Shown here one piece after another: positions 7,371 through 15,100 of a DNA stretch of 23,452 nt. A program made the position numbers and the translations under genes. The stretch lies in IMG/VR virus record IMGVR_UViG_3300030406_003413, positions 1-23,452 of that record; one strand, given 5' to 3'. Every line of letters starts with the position of its first letter. Positions within the stretch are counted from its first letter, which is position 1. Source of the DNA: a virus. Below the pieces are notes generated by a model that saw nothing but the letters and a program-made list of their open reading frames with translations, ran no database searches and had not been told where the DNA came from.

Positions 7371-7597
7371 GATGTGTACCCTCCTCCTTTTTCTTTATAT
7401 CTTTTTGCAAGCATCTGTGCTTTTCTAGCACTCCAAACACCTGCAGGGCCACCTTTTGAGCCAGCCTTAATTGATTGAAATAAACGCTTTCTCATTCCAG
7501 GCTTTGTATAATTACCAGCCTCATTTACTTTAGACTTTACCTTACCACCTTTTTTATAGCTAGGGTTTCTTCTGTCTTTTGCGTTTTTACTTATCAT
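7367..7597 (-). CDS. Small basic protein with SARKAQMLAxxYKxxGGGY end (76 aa)
   Basis: This gene encodes 76 residues. An N-terminal KDRRNPSYKKGGKVKSKVN segment is followed by TKPGMRKRLFQSIKAGSKGG and then VWSARKAQMLAKRYKEKGGGY near the C-terminus. This last element recurs in proteins I recall from marine phages and giant viruses, often at the C-terminus, with no known activity. The helical R.RLF..IKAGSKGG..G.WSARKAQ arrangement looks like a compact nucleic-acid-binding unit, which is inference. The start is supported by GGAG upstream. Confidence 0.85.
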   Translation of the reverse strand: MISKNAKDRRNPSYKKGGKVKSKVNEAGNYTKPGMRKRLFQSIKAGSKGGPAGVWSARKAQMLAKRYKEKGGGYTS

Positions 7598-7748
7598 TGT
7601 TTTTCTCCAAATCTTCTAGTAGTTCTATCTTGCCAAGTATCTTTAACATTTCTTTACTGATGCCACCAAGCTTTAACTCTAATTCTTTTTTTTGTTCATT
7701 CAATGCATTGTATGCCTGAACTTCTTCTTGCAGTCTATCTTTTATCAT
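7587..7748 (-). CDS. Small coiled-coil protein (53 aa)
   Basis: A 53-residue frame starts at ATG 7748, overlapping the adaptor gene's TGA by four bases (ATGA), and ends 11 bases inside the next gene. It is almost entirely helical and Glu/Lys/Leu rich: MIKDRLQEEVQAYNALNEQK, then ELELKLGGISKEMLKILGKI and a charged end. Heptad spacing of Leu/Ile suggests a short coiled coil. It could be a small chaperone or a capsid-completion peptide, but no family is recognised. The coding call rests on the tight fit and amino-acid pattern. Confidence 0.75.
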   Translation of the reverse strand: MIKDRLQEEVQAYNALNEQKKELELKLGGISKEMLKILGKIELLEDLEKNNDK

Positions 7749-8368
7749 ATTCGTGGTACAGATAAAGCTCTGACTCCAGACTTACGTAATGGATACTTAT
7801 GGACTCCAGATTCAAACATTCTTCTGTAATATGATGCTCTTTCAATGTCTCCTGCATCTTCAAATAGTCTTGCTTTTACATAACAAAGAACCATGGGGTG
7901 TAAGCCACTATCTAATCCTGATACTGTTTTTAAATCATCTGTTTGTCCTGTTATTGCTGTATATTTTGCACGATAAGTATATCTTAATCCATTGTCAACA
8001 AATAAAGATGTAAATTGGACTGAGTTGTCAGAAGCTCCTTCATCAGAAGTACTGTTTGTCGCAGAAATTGTAAATGTATTTGTGTCTTTTGCTGTAACTG
8101 CATGATTGCCATCATAAGTAGTTGTTCCTGTAATAGATATTCTATCTCCAACAGCAAGTCCATGTGAGGCCGATGTAAAAACAACAGTAGAGCCAGCTCC
8201 AGTACTAGAGGCTGTTATGCTTCCATTTAAATCACCAGTTCCTTGAAATGTATCATACAACTCTCTTGATGTGGTTGTGTCTGATGTAGTTGTTTTTGAT
8301 AAAATAGCAAGTCTTGAATCGTCATTGTACCATGCATAATAATCATTTGGAAAGTTTCTATTGGCCAT
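7745..8368 (-). CDS. Head-tail connector/adaptor protein with inserted Ig-like beta domain
   Basis: This gene encodes 207 residues. The N-terminus (FPNDYYAWYNDDSRLAIL) and the C-terminal half (NGLRYTYRAKYTAI, GLDSGLHPMVLCYVKARLFE and DIERASYYRRMFESGVHKYP followed by RKSGVR.LSVPR) match a small connector-type protein I recall in marine phages. Between them, at about 46-118, lies a Ser/Thr/Gly-rich beta unit with 'SHGLAVGDRISITGTTTYDG' and 'TNTFTIS'. This unit is like one in the large tail protein (1378-4914) and is probably an inserted surface domain. AGGAG precedes the ATG. A neck/connector role is inferred from position after capsid and portal genes. Confidence 0.75.
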   Translation of the reverse strand: MANRNFPNDYYAWYNDDSRLAILSKTTTSDTTTSRELYDTFQGTGDLNGSITASSTGAGSTVVFTSASHGLAVGDRISITGTTTYDGNHAVTAKDTNTFTISATNSTSDEGASDNSVQFTSLFVDNGLRYTYRAKYTAITGQTDDLKTVSGLDSGLHPMVLCYVKARLFEDAGDIERASYYRRMFESGVHKYPLRKSGVRALSVPRI

Positions 8369-8376
8369 ATATTCTC

Positions 8377-8682
8377 CTATACAAGTGAGTCATCTGCCTC
8401 ATCAGTATCGCCTCTTAATAATTTGTGTGGGTCTGCAAGTTTTGGTATCATTACGTATCTACCATCTGTATCTTTAACTTCAACACGTGTAATATCAATT
8501 ACATCATCATCTAATGTATACCATCTTTGCTTTACTTTTAAATCAACTATTTTTTCTTTTGTGTTGTGTTGTTTTTCTGCAGCAATTTCATTTAATGCAT
8601 CATTAATTAATTGAAACATATATTGTTCTGGCTGTCTTCCAAACATTTTTTCTGCTTGTTCAATAATATTTTTAACTGTCAT
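8377..8682 (-). CDS. Small structural protein, probable connector component (101 aa)
   Basis: This gene encodes 101 residues. The N-terminal helical half (IIEQAEKMFGRQPEQYMFQL, then INDALNEIAAEKQHNTKE) is followed by a beta segment (IVDLKVKQRWYTLDDDVIDI, then RVEVKDTDGRYVMIPK). Helix plus 'YtLd.dvi.I..v...d..g....iPk' is common in phage neck proteins that bind the portal or tail. It is one-base coupled (TAATG) to the upstream adaptor and lies 8 bp before the next one. It may be a shorter partner of the same neck complex; specific assignment is not possible. Confidence 0.7.
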   Translation of the reverse strand: MTVKNIIEQAEKMFGRQPEQYMFQLINDALNEIAAEKQHNTKEKIVDLKVKQRWYTLDDDVIDITRVEVKDTDGRYVMIPKLADPHKLLRGDTDEADDSLV

Positions 8683-9320
8683 TATTTAGCTCCTTGTGAA
8701 GCAATTATTCCAGAAAGTTGTAATCCTTGCGTATAATCTTGTTTTAAATTTTGTATTAATGGTAAATATAGTTCTGGGTCTTCTTCAAGTATTGCTCGTG
8801 CCTCTAATGCTTTTATTGCAGCATATAAAACTACAAGATATTCTAATTCATCAGGAAAATTTGGAATACCAGATGCTCCATCTCCATGAGCTATTGTAGG
8901 GTAACCTACATGATATACAATTGCTGTTTGATTTGCTGTAGGTGTTGGTATAACATTTAGTATTGCAGCATCTCCAGAGCTTAAAATCCAATATACAGGG
9001 TCTGTTTCGCTTGCTTTATAAATACTATTATCATCATTTGACAACTCTCCATACATTGATGATACTTCTCTACATGGAATCCTGCTTCCTCCAGTATCAG
9101 CAGAAAGTCTATTTACATACAAAATTTCTCCCACTCCATCCATATCCATGGTTGTAGCAGAATTATTTAATGTGGTTTCTGTAGTGCATTTTTTCTTTAA
9201 ATCTCTGGGCATCATGTTGATTATTTCACGAGCACCAGAAGTCAACCAATCACTTAACGCATCATTGTCTGTAGTGCTAAATCCTGTTAACGCATCAACT
9301 TGATTAGAAAATGTTTCCAC
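8682..9320 (-). CDS. Head-tail connector/adaptor protein, GTG start
   Basis: This gene encodes 212 residues. The start is GTG at 9320, whose G is the last base of the upstream TAG (TAGTG). The N-terminus (VDALTGFSTTDNDALSDWLT plus GAREIINMMP) is helical. A beta core follows, and then IPNFPDELEYLVVLYAAIKA with a helical C-terminus. The 'iP..le..vvlYAAiKAle' element is a hallmark of phage connector proteins that sit between portal and tail, as I recall. Together with the next two genes it probably forms the neck. There is no GGAG at the GTG, so translation should depend on re-initiation. Confidence 0.78.
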   Translation of the reverse strand: METFSNQVDALTGFSTTDNDALSDWLTSGAREIINMMPRDLKKKCTTETTLNNSATTMDMDGVGEILYVNRLSADTGGSRIPCREVSSMYGELSNDDNSIYKASETDPVYWILSSGDAAILNVIPTPTANQTAIVYHVGYPTIAHGDGASGIPNFPDELEYLVVLYAAIKALEARAILEEDPELYLPLIQNLKQDYTQGLQLSGIIASQGAK

Positions 9321-9499
9321 TAGCCATTTCTCCTGTCAGCTATATCTTGAGCCATTGTCTTTGATGAAAACTCTATCTTGGTTTGACTACTCCAAGTAGT
9401 TCTCATATTGACATGGTCTTTTGTATTATTTAATCTAACAGGAGCGTGCTCAACTTCAACAACCTTCCCTTTATTATTATCGTATACGAATATTGCCAT
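9320..9499 (-). CDS. Small hypothetical protein (59 aa)
   Basis: A 59-residue gene with one-base overlaps on both sides: its ATG shares a base with the upstream TAA and its TAG shares a base with the next GTG. It begins MAIFVYDNNKGKVVEVEHAP, contains RTTWSSQTKIEFSSKTMAQD and ends IADRRNG. The first strands look like a small beta unit with a helical end. It resembles small 'V..d.k.gkVve' phage proteins encoded next to connectors, but no function is known to me. Confidence 0.8.
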   Translation of the reverse strand: MAIFVYDNNKGKVVEVEHAPVRLNNTKDHVNMRTTWSSQTKIEFSSKTMAQDIADRRNG

Positions 9500-9858
9500 T
9501 ACTTCTTTTTCTTTCCGTATACCATTCCGCCACCGCCCATTTTTTTCTTACCATGGACTTTACCACCATGAGGCATCTTCTTTTTACCATAATGTATTTT
9601 TCCACCGCCCATCATTTTATCCATCTCTACTTTGCCACCTTTCTTGTAAGACATTCCGCCTTGCATCATTGGTGACATCATTGGACTGTGAACCATTCCA
9701 CCATGTAAATATTCTTTGACCATTCCACCCATTTCCATTTTATCTAACTCAACCTTTCCGCCAGATTGCATGGAATATTGCTTTGCTTGAGCTATTCCTT
9801 CTTTTGTGTAAGGAAACTTCATTCCCCCTGCGTTTCTATTTTTCTTTACGTTTGGCAT
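9499..9858 (-). CDS. Met/Gly/Lys-rich repeat protein (119 aa)
   Basis: I place the start at ATG 9858 because GAGGAGG lies 6 nt upstream; a longer frame to 9903 has no such site and overlaps its neighbour more. The product has 119 residues: an N-terminal MPNVKKNRNAGGMKFPYTKE, a helical IAQAKQYSM, then about 85 residues of imperfect repeats built on GG-(K/M)-V-x-x-x-K-(K/M). It contains 18 Met by my count and many Gly, Lys and Tyr/His. It overlaps the upstream gene by 23 bases. I recall similar GGM/GGK repeat proteins in uncultured marine phages. Function unknown; virion or DNA binding is possible. Confidence 0.82.
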   Translation of the reverse strand: MPNVKKNRNAGGMKFPYTKEGIAQAKQYSMQSGGKVELDKMEMGGMVKEYLHGGMVHSPMMSPMMQGGMSYKKGGKVEMDKMMGGGKIHYGKKKMPHGGKVHGKKKMGGGGMVYGKKKK

Positions 9859-10156
9859 TTTTTCCTCCTCTTTGTCGTGCATCCTGCACTGGTAATTTAC
9901 CAAATTTGTTAATATATTCCAAAGCAGCCTCCGTCTGTGGATTGACTGAACTTTTTCTGATTACATATTCTCCACCTTCAACCTCAATAGGCACTCCTCC
10001 TTGAGCATGTGAAGGTCCACTAATGTAACCACCTTGCTGTTTTTTTGTATGAGTATAACCTTGTTTACCATATGCTATATGTTTTTCATAGGTATCAGCT
10101 TTTACAGCTTTGCCATTTTTATACATCATATGCGGTTTAAAATTTTTCTTAGCCAT
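9836..10156 (-). CDS. Small virion-type protein with GGxPIEVEGGEYVI motif (106 aa)
   Basis: This gene encodes 106 residues. The N-terminal half is Lys/Tyr/His-rich (MAKKNFKPHMMYKNGKAVKA). The C-terminal half has SHAQGGVPIEVEGGEYVIRK, a short Gly-rich beta hairpin, followed by NPQTEAALEYINKFGKLPVQ and a basic tail. The 'gGvpiEvEgGEyVi' element recurs in phage structural proteins, including ends of tape-measure proteins, as I recall. It precedes the Met/Gly/Lys repeat protein and may be its partner. The ATG shares one base with the upstream TAA. Confidence 0.8.
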   Translation of the reverse strand: MAKKNFKPHMMYKNGKAVKADTYEKHIAYGKQGYTHTKKQQGGYISGPSHAQGGVPIEVEGGEYVIRKSSVNPQTEAALEYINKFGKLPVQDARQRGGKNAKRKEK

Positions 10157-10326
10157 TATGAATTTTTAGTTGCTATAATAAAAAGTCTGTCACCATTTAA
10201 TCTAGTCACAGAAACTTGACAATCATCTTCACTACCCATAAATGTTGCGAGTGCGTCATAAGGTGCATCAGATTCAGTTTTATCAGGGGCTGCATCTACA
10301 ATGAAAGTTTTTATTGTTGTTGCCAT
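10156..10326 (-). CDS. Small hypothetical protein (56 aa)
   Basis: A 56-residue gene with GGAG 7 nt upstream of its ATG. It begins MATTIKTFIVDAAPDKTESD, continues APYDALATFMGSEDDCQVSV, and ends with RLNGDRLFIIATKNS. It is acidic in the middle with two hydrophobic strands at the end. Its stop overlaps the next ATG by one base. It is the first gene after the hairpin-bearing gap following the capsid/decoration pair, so it may head a sub-operon. No family recognised. Confidence 0.78.
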   Translation of the reverse strand: MATTIKTFIVDAAPDKTESDAPYDALATFMGSEDDCQVSVTRLNGDRLFIIATKNS

Positions 10327-10366
10327 ATTATCTCCAATTTAAATGTTATAAAATTTTTAGTAGATT

Positions 10367-10396
10367 TGGAGTGAGCCCTTTATACGACCCACTCCA
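10367..10396 (-). terminator. Hairpin between capsid/decoration genes and downstream genes (possible attenuator)
   Basis: On the minus strand TGGAGTGGG pairs with CTCACTCCA (nine pairs including one G·U) around a 12-nt loop. It lies in the only sizeable gap (10327-10432) of the capsid region, 37 bp past the decoration gene stop. No U-run follows directly (AATCTACTAAAAATTTT), so it would be a weak terminator or an RNA end protector that keeps capsid mRNA more abundant. A second, weaker AAACC/GGTTT repeat is at the stop codon. Confidence 0.5.
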
Positions 10397-10432
10397 TAGT
10401 TCTACAAGACTATTAAACCTTATTGTTTTGGT

Positions 10433-10879
10433 TTAGTTTAATGAACATTCAAAGCCAATAATGTCAAATTGAAGAACAGTATCGCTACCAGGGTCTCCAC
10501 TTATAACACATTCGACTTCATCAGGACTTCCTATGACAGCTCCAGCAGTAGGATTTCCTACAGCTAAAACACCATTACAAGGAATTACGCCTTTATATCC
10601 AGCACTATTTACTGCAATAGACGCACCATCAACATATCCATCAGTATCAGCGTCTGAGCCAACATCTAGAAAGTTAACAGCATTTGTTGATGCAGTTACA
10701 ACTGTTAAAGCAACAGCTATAGGAACAAAATTATCAGGCATTGCTATTGCGGACTCTTTGCCTGTAGTTGCTCCATTAGCTACTGTAATAGTAGCTCTAT
10801 AGCTTGTATGTTTAAATGCTGCATCATCATTTGAAAGTGCATAACTTTTACTATTTTCATTTAATACATCACTTCTCAT
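10433..10879 (-). CDS. Probable head decoration/stabilisation protein
   Basis: I choose ATG 10879, one base past the capsid gene's TAA, giving 148 residues. A longer frame to 10933 would run 53 bases into the capsid gene. The product is beta-rich: SYRATITVANGATTGKESAI, then ALTVVTASTNAVNFLDVGSD, a 'DADTDGYVDGASIAVN' acidic loop that may bind a cation, and a final VLQFDIIGFECSLN strand pair. A small beta protein encoded right after the major capsid protein is usually a decoration or head-stabilising protein. No sequence family is clearly recognised, so this rests on position and composition. Confidence 0.7.
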   Translation of the reverse strand: MRSDVLNENSKSYALSNDDAAFKHTSYRATITVANGATTGKESAIAMPDNFVPIAVALTVVTASTNAVNFLDVGSDADTDGYVDGASIAVNSAGYKGVIPCNGVLAVGNPTAGAVIGSPDEVECVISGDPGSDTVLQFDIIGFECSLN

Positions 10880-10880
10880 A

Positions 10881-12266
10881 TTATACGCCCTCCAAGTGTA
10901 ATAGTGCGTGAGTTTCAGGAAGAGATACTTCAAGACCAGCCTCAGTTAAGATTAGGTCTTTTCTTAAATCTTCATCCGCTTGCTGCACATTTGTTGTAAT
11001 TGATGTGTCTCGGTTGTAACCATTTCCAACTAGTGGTCTGTAAGCTACGTGGTCTAAGTCAACTAAACACATGTATCCAGAATAATTTGCTCTGAATAAT
11101 GGTTCTTTAACCAATGTCATGTCACCATGAATTGTGTCAATTTTTAAGACTTTATGACCAAATGCACCTTCAGCTTTGTCAAAGTTATACCTAGACTGTC
11201 CAGATACACTGCCATTAATAAAGCTACCACTTCCTAGTTTATTGAAATGTGACATTACAGGCAATGAAGCTAAAGCTAGTTTAGAACTTGCTCCACCTCT
11301 TGCAGGGTCAAAAATCACTTCAAAATCACCAAGCAAAGCATCGTAAGTCATTTGAGCTGCTTCAAATGATTTAATAAATGATTTTTTTTCTGTGTAAGAT
11401 AAAGCTGCGTTACCTTCTGTAACTGGATTACTAACACCTACTTCTACTGCAGCATTTTTTACAATGCTACCAGTAATACCATCAGTATACTGAACACCAC
11501 CTTGAGAACCTTTCATGCCAAAAAGCATTGCTCTTTCGATATCAATTTTGTGCTCTCTTAGCTTTAAGTTCCAGATTCTTGCCCATTCATCAGCATATCC
11601 TCGATAAATTGTAGCAAGAGCAGTATTGCTCATTTCACATGCTGTTTTAAAGATTTGAGTATATCCAAATCCATCATCAAGCTTTTGCGAAAATACGTCT
11701 GGTGCTCCTGTACCTTCACCAAATCCAGTACCAATAACAGTCAATAAAGCATTATCATCAGCAGCTAATGTAGAGCCATCACTTGACTCAATAGTTTTTA
11801 CTGATAATGTTGAGCTAGATGAACCATGAGAAACAGATTCAATTCGTACAGTTGCTTGAGCAAGCTCATCTGCACTTGATTCTGCAGATGCTCCATGTCT
11901 TATGCTCAAAACCATTCCCTTGATTAAGTAGTCAATAGACGATGGGGATGATGCTCCATCATCAACAGATATTGATGTAAGTCCTCCTGGAGCAGCTATT
12001 GTTGCACCTGCAGCCAACTGAAAACTTCTGTCAGTCATCGCAATTTGTGTTCTATCTTCCAAGTATCTGAATTGCGAATCAGATGTTGGGACCTTTGCGA
12101 CCTGTGATAAGTATACAAAAAATGGAGATTCTTCTGGTGACAGTTCTGCGACCCTGTCGCTGAAATCGTACAGTCGTCTGGTGGTCATATTTACGCCATC
12201 AACGACATTCTTCCCAGGAGTTATTCCACTTATTGCATTTACAGGCCCTTGATTATAATTAGGCAT
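10881..12266 (-). CDS. Major capsid protein
   Basis: This gene encodes 461 residues and follows the portal and scaffold genes, the standard place for the capsid gene. The N-terminal segment (VDGVNMTTRRLYDFSDRVAE, then LSPEESPFFVYLSQVAKVPT) matches the 'R.lyDfs.rv..l.P.e.PF..yl' opening of a capsid family I recall among SU10-type and marine phages. An interior Ser/Asp-rich beta region is followed by the helical ERAMLFGMKGSQGG and the C-terminal VDLDHVAYRPLVGNGYNRDT. Fold should be HK97-like. AAGGAG precedes the ATG. No protease gene is visible in the window, and the scaffold is separate. Confidence 0.88.
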   Translation of the reverse strand: MPNYNQGPVNAISGITPGKNVVDGVNMTTRRLYDFSDRVAELSPEESPFFVYLSQVAKVPTSDSQFRYLEDRTQIAMTDRSFQLAAGATIAAPGGLTSISVDDGASSPSSIDYLIKGMVLSIRHGASAESSADELAQATVRIESVSHGSSSSTLSVKTIESSDGSTLAADDNALLTVIGTGFGEGTGAPDVFSQKLDDGFGYTQIFKTACEMSNTALATIYRGYADEWARIWNLKLREHKIDIERAMLFGMKGSQGGVQYTDGITGSIVKNAAVEVGVSNPVTEGNAALSYTEKKSFIKSFEAAQMTYDALLGDFEVIFDPARGGASSKLALASLPVMSHFNKLGSGSFINGSVSGQSRYNFDKAEGAFGHKVLKIDTIHGDMTLVKEPLFRANYSGYMCLVDLDHVAYRPLVGNGYNRDTSITTNVQQADEDLRKDLILTEAGLEVSLPETHALLHLEGV

Positions 12267-12290
12267 TGTTTTTCTCCTTAGTTATTTTAT

Positions 12291-13028
12291 TTATAATACA
12301 TTCTTTCGGCTCCCAGAAGCAGCAATTGCATCCCATATTCCATCTTTCTCTGATTTGACTTGAGGCTGCTCACCTTGAAGTATTCCTCCAGGTGTTGGTG
12401 TAGCCTGTGTTTGTCTCACATTGTCAAGTGGATTAGGATTTGGATTCACTGTTCCTTGGCCATCGTTCATCACAGCACGCCACATTTTGATTGCACCTTC
12501 AACGCCATACTCTCCAGGATTCTTAGCAGCAAAGTTCATGAATGAATCAACTTCTTGTGGAGTCAAACCTTGCTGTGCTAAATTAGCTTTCAACTGTTGT
12601 ACTCCTTGTTGCTTCACAACTCCTGCCATCCTTTCTTGTACTGCGGCACTAATGCTATCCTGCAGTTCTTGCTGTCTGAACTTATACGATTTAGATTTCG
12701 GGTCATTATAGGCTTCCCATGGGTCAAACTCATCTTTCTCTAATTCAATACGTTGCGGTCCTACGGGTTGACCTGAACCACCTTGAACCATTGCAGTTAT
12801 TGTATTTGCAATATCTGGTCGTTGTTGTAACAGATTCCCAATTGCTTCATATTTTTTAAGATTTTGATTTTCACTTGCGAGCTTATCCTTTTCTGACTGG
12901 AAGTATTTAGCTTGTTCTTCCCAGTTAGCATTAGAACTCTCACCAGTTGCTTGCCCTTCATCTTGCCCTACATTATCAACGGGTTGACCTTCCTGTGGAA
13001 GATTCTCGTTTTCATATGCGTCTGTCAT
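12291..13028 (-). CDS. Capsid scaffold/assembly protein
   Basis: This gene encodes 245 residues located between portal and major capsid genes. It is acidic and Gln/Asn/Glu-rich: MTDAYENENLPQEGQPVDNV, a helical middle with KYFQSEKDKLASENQNLKKY, and a Pro/Gly/Gln-rich C-terminal part. The last residues (GSRKNVL) are basic, a pattern used by scaffolds to bind the shell. The composition (no large hydrophobic core, long helices, disordered N-terminus) is typical of scaffolding proteins. The ATG shares a base with the portal stop (TAATG), so the two are probably made in ratio. Confidence 0.82.
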   Translation of the reverse strand: MTDAYENENLPQEGQPVDNVGQDEGQATGESSNANWEEQAKYFQSEKDKLASENQNLKKYEAIGNLLQQRPDIANTITAMVQGGSGQPVGPQRIELEKDEFDPWEAYNDPKSKSYKFRQQELQDSISAAVQERMAGVVKQQGVQQLKANLAQQGLTPQEVDSFMNFAAKNPGEYGVEGAIKMWRAVMNDGQGTVNPNPNPLDNVRQTQATPTPGGILQGEQPQVKSEKDGIWDAIAASGSRKNVL

Positions 13029-15058
13029 TACTTCTTCTCCTTTTGCGATTTCTCTTGTCGTAATTGAGCTTGACTACCTATTCGTAATTTCTCTGACTCG
13101 AGTTTGACCGCATCTTTTAGTCTATCCATTGTGAGCTTACTTTCTGCTTTAGAAGTTGCAGCGTCACGATTGAGTTCTGTTTTGAATTTTTCAACTTCAG
13201 TTCGTTTTCGTGCCTGTATAGCTTCTCTATGTGCAGTCTGTAAGTCTCCTGAAACTTTCTTAATTTGATTCTGTGCACCAGCCAATGCTTGCTGTAATTG
13301 TTGTATTTGGTCTGCTCTTGACAATACACCCTCCTTGTCGAATATATCTGTTTTCTTAAGAGCTTCAACTTTATCAATAAGCCCTGACTGATATGCTTGC
13401 ATATATATTTCCCACTCAGCCCATTTGTTTGATGGCATAGTAGAATTACCAATAACACGTATATCAAACTGTCCTACCGATACATCATTTTCAATAGTCA
13501 TTAGTTCTTTTGTTTTGTCATCATACATACGTTTGTTTACTGTGTATTCGTTTATGTCGTTGTTAGGCTGTGCAATTCTAAATGTTTTTTGAAAATCGTA
13601 ATGTGATTTAGATAGATTATATACCACTCTTCCAATACGTTTCAAAGAACCTTCAATATCTCTTAATTTTGATTTAGACCGTCTTTGTCCAAAATCCTCC
13701 ATCATCATAGTTGCTGAAGATGTTCTAGGTGCAACTTCTGCGTTACCCTGCATCATTTCAAAAATACCCATATTTAAATCAATATACTTTTCAATCAATC
13801 CAGGCAACTGCATGATTGAAGACGATAATGGTTGCGGTGATGGAAAATGTGGTTCCCCAAAAGAAGCATCATATTCGAGGGTGGCATTCGGGTTTGCCCA
13901 ATCTCTTTCTAGTTCTTCAATATCTTGAACACTTCCCTGAGGTATAAGAAGCTTTAATCCTGAGCTAGCTTGTGCGTGAGATGTAATTAAAGATACTACT
14001 TTGTTGAGGAACCTTTGAAAATCTTTATTCTTTCTAACATCACTCATTGGATATGGAGTGTTGGTCCATATGTTTGGTACTGGTACAACTGGATATATAT
14101 CTGTATCTAATACTAAATCAGATAATACAATCTGTCCTAATACAAGTACCTGTCTAATTCTTGTTTGCTGCACTTCAACAAAGTCAATAAAGCCCTTGTC
14201 TATTGCATTTAAAAAATCTTTATCTTGTGATAATTTTTCAAATTGTTCTTGAGCAACTATACGTTCTTGGTTTACACGTTTATCCAATAATCTATAATAC
14301 GGTACACGTGTCTTAGTATAGTACTCCATAAGTCTATATTTCTCTGATGAGTTTTTGTAATCATAATCCTTAACCACATCAGGGGTGAATGAATCCATGG
14401 TACGTCTATTTTGATGGCTCGGGTAATCTTCATCGCTCTCTGTATCTATATAGTCAATCAACATCTTATCACTGTCTTCTTCGTAAGGCTGTGCAAGTTG
14501 TGGGTATGCATCCAATAATTGCATTTTACTCATTATATGAGATACCATAATACCTGAAGCATCATCAAAATACATGTGCCTAGAGTTTGGGTCTACATAT
14601 ACTTTGAATGGATTAAGATGTTTAAACTTAATTTCACCTCTACCATAATCCGCTTCTTTATCAATGTATGCATAGAAGTAACCAAGACCTGTTACCGCAT
14701 AATCATGAACTGCTTGCTTAAACTGCTCATTGCCATCAGAGTTATCCCATATATATTCCAGTATAACTCTCCATACACTTGATAGTTTAGAATCAGAATC
14801 TTCTCTAGCTACCGCTGTAAACTTAGGTGGCTTAGATGTAATGATTGCTTTGAATTGCTCAATCGCAGAATATAACCTATCCATAGGCACTGCTGATTGA
14901 TTTCTGGATGCAAGTTCTTCTGCTTCTGCCTCACTAAAATGATTTCCAAGATAGAAATCTATATCTTCACGAGCAGCTGTATCCCAGTCTTCTCTTGCAT
15001 TTGACCATCGGTCATAAAGTTCTTTAATCTCTTTGGCCCTATAATCTTCTTTAATCAT
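13028..15058 (-). CDS. Portal protein
   Basis: This gene encodes 676 residues, within the range of larger podovirus portals. The N-terminal part contains MDRLYSAIEQFKAIITSKPP and YAVTGLGYFYAYIDKE, then KHLNPFKVYVDPNSRHM, elements typical of portal clip/stem domains. 'NIWTNTPYPMSDVRKNKDFQ' and 'MGIFEMMQGNAEVAPRTSSA' match the conserved portal segment before the helical barrel. The C-terminus (about 580-676) is a Gln/Lys-rich coiled coil, consistent with a barrel crown. The gene is preceded by a 42-bp AT-rich gap with a palindrome and has no clear SD. It is expected to form the dodecameric ring for DNA entry. Confidence 0.9.
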   Translation of the reverse strand: MIKEDYRAKEIKELYDRWSNAREDWDTAAREDIDFYLGNHFSEAEAEELASRNQSAVPMDRLYSAIEQFKAIITSKPPKFTAVAREDSDSKLSSVWRVILEYIWDNSDGNEQFKQAVHDYAVTGLGYFYAYIDKEADYGRGEIKFKHLNPFKVYVDPNSRHMYFDDASGIMVSHIMSKMQLLDAYPQLAQPYEEDSDKMLIDYIDTESDEDYPSHQNRRTMDSFTPDVVKDYDYKNSSEKYRLMEYYTKTRVPYYRLLDKRVNQERIVAQEQFEKLSQDKDFLNAIDKGFIDFVEVQQTRIRQVLVLGQIVLSDLVLDTDIYPVVPVPNIWTNTPYPMSDVRKNKDFQRFLNKVVSLITSHAQASSGLKLLIPQGSVQDIEELERDWANPNATLEYDASFGEPHFPSPQPLSSSIMQLPGLIEKYIDLNMGIFEMMQGNAEVAPRTSSATMMMEDFGQRRSKSKLRDIEGSLKRIGRVVYNLSKSHYDFQKTFRIAQPNNDINEYTVNKRMYDDKTKELMTIENDVSVGQFDIRVIGNSTMPSNKWAEWEIYMQAYQSGLIDKVEALKKTDIFDKEGVLSRADQIQQLQQALAGAQNQIKKVSGDLQTAHREAIQARKRTEVEKFKTELNRDAATSKAESKLTMDRLKDAVKLESEKLRIGSQAQLRQEKSQKEKK

Positions 15059-15082
15059 AGTATATAATATAAGAATAATTTA

Positions 15083-15094
15083 TGTTTATAAACA
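15083..15094. promoter_or_regulatory. 12-bp perfect palindrome upstream of portal gene
   Basis: TGTTTATAAACA lies in the only gap (15059-15100) of the packaging-capsid block, 25 bp upstream of the portal ATG. It is followed on the minus strand by an AT-rich stretch (TTATATTATATACT) with -10-like character. It may be an operator or part of an internal promoter for portal-capsid genes. There is no G/C clamp, so a stable hairpin is unlikely. Confidence 0.35.
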
Positions 15095-15100
15095 AATGCG

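Noticed and set aside
9408-9719. 103-residue plus-strand frame opposite the Met/Gly/Lys gene
   Set aside because: Its Phe/His/Ser-rich content is the antisense image of the Lys/Gly/Met repeats.
10433-10933. Longer 166-residue start for the decoration protein
   Set aside because: It would run 53 bases into the capsid gene; ATG 10879 sits one base past the capsid stop.
13117-13467. 116-residue open frame inside the portal gene
   Set aside because: It is antisense-free but out of frame with the portal coiled-coil coding region, with an atypical composition; a shadow of Lys/Gln-rich coding.
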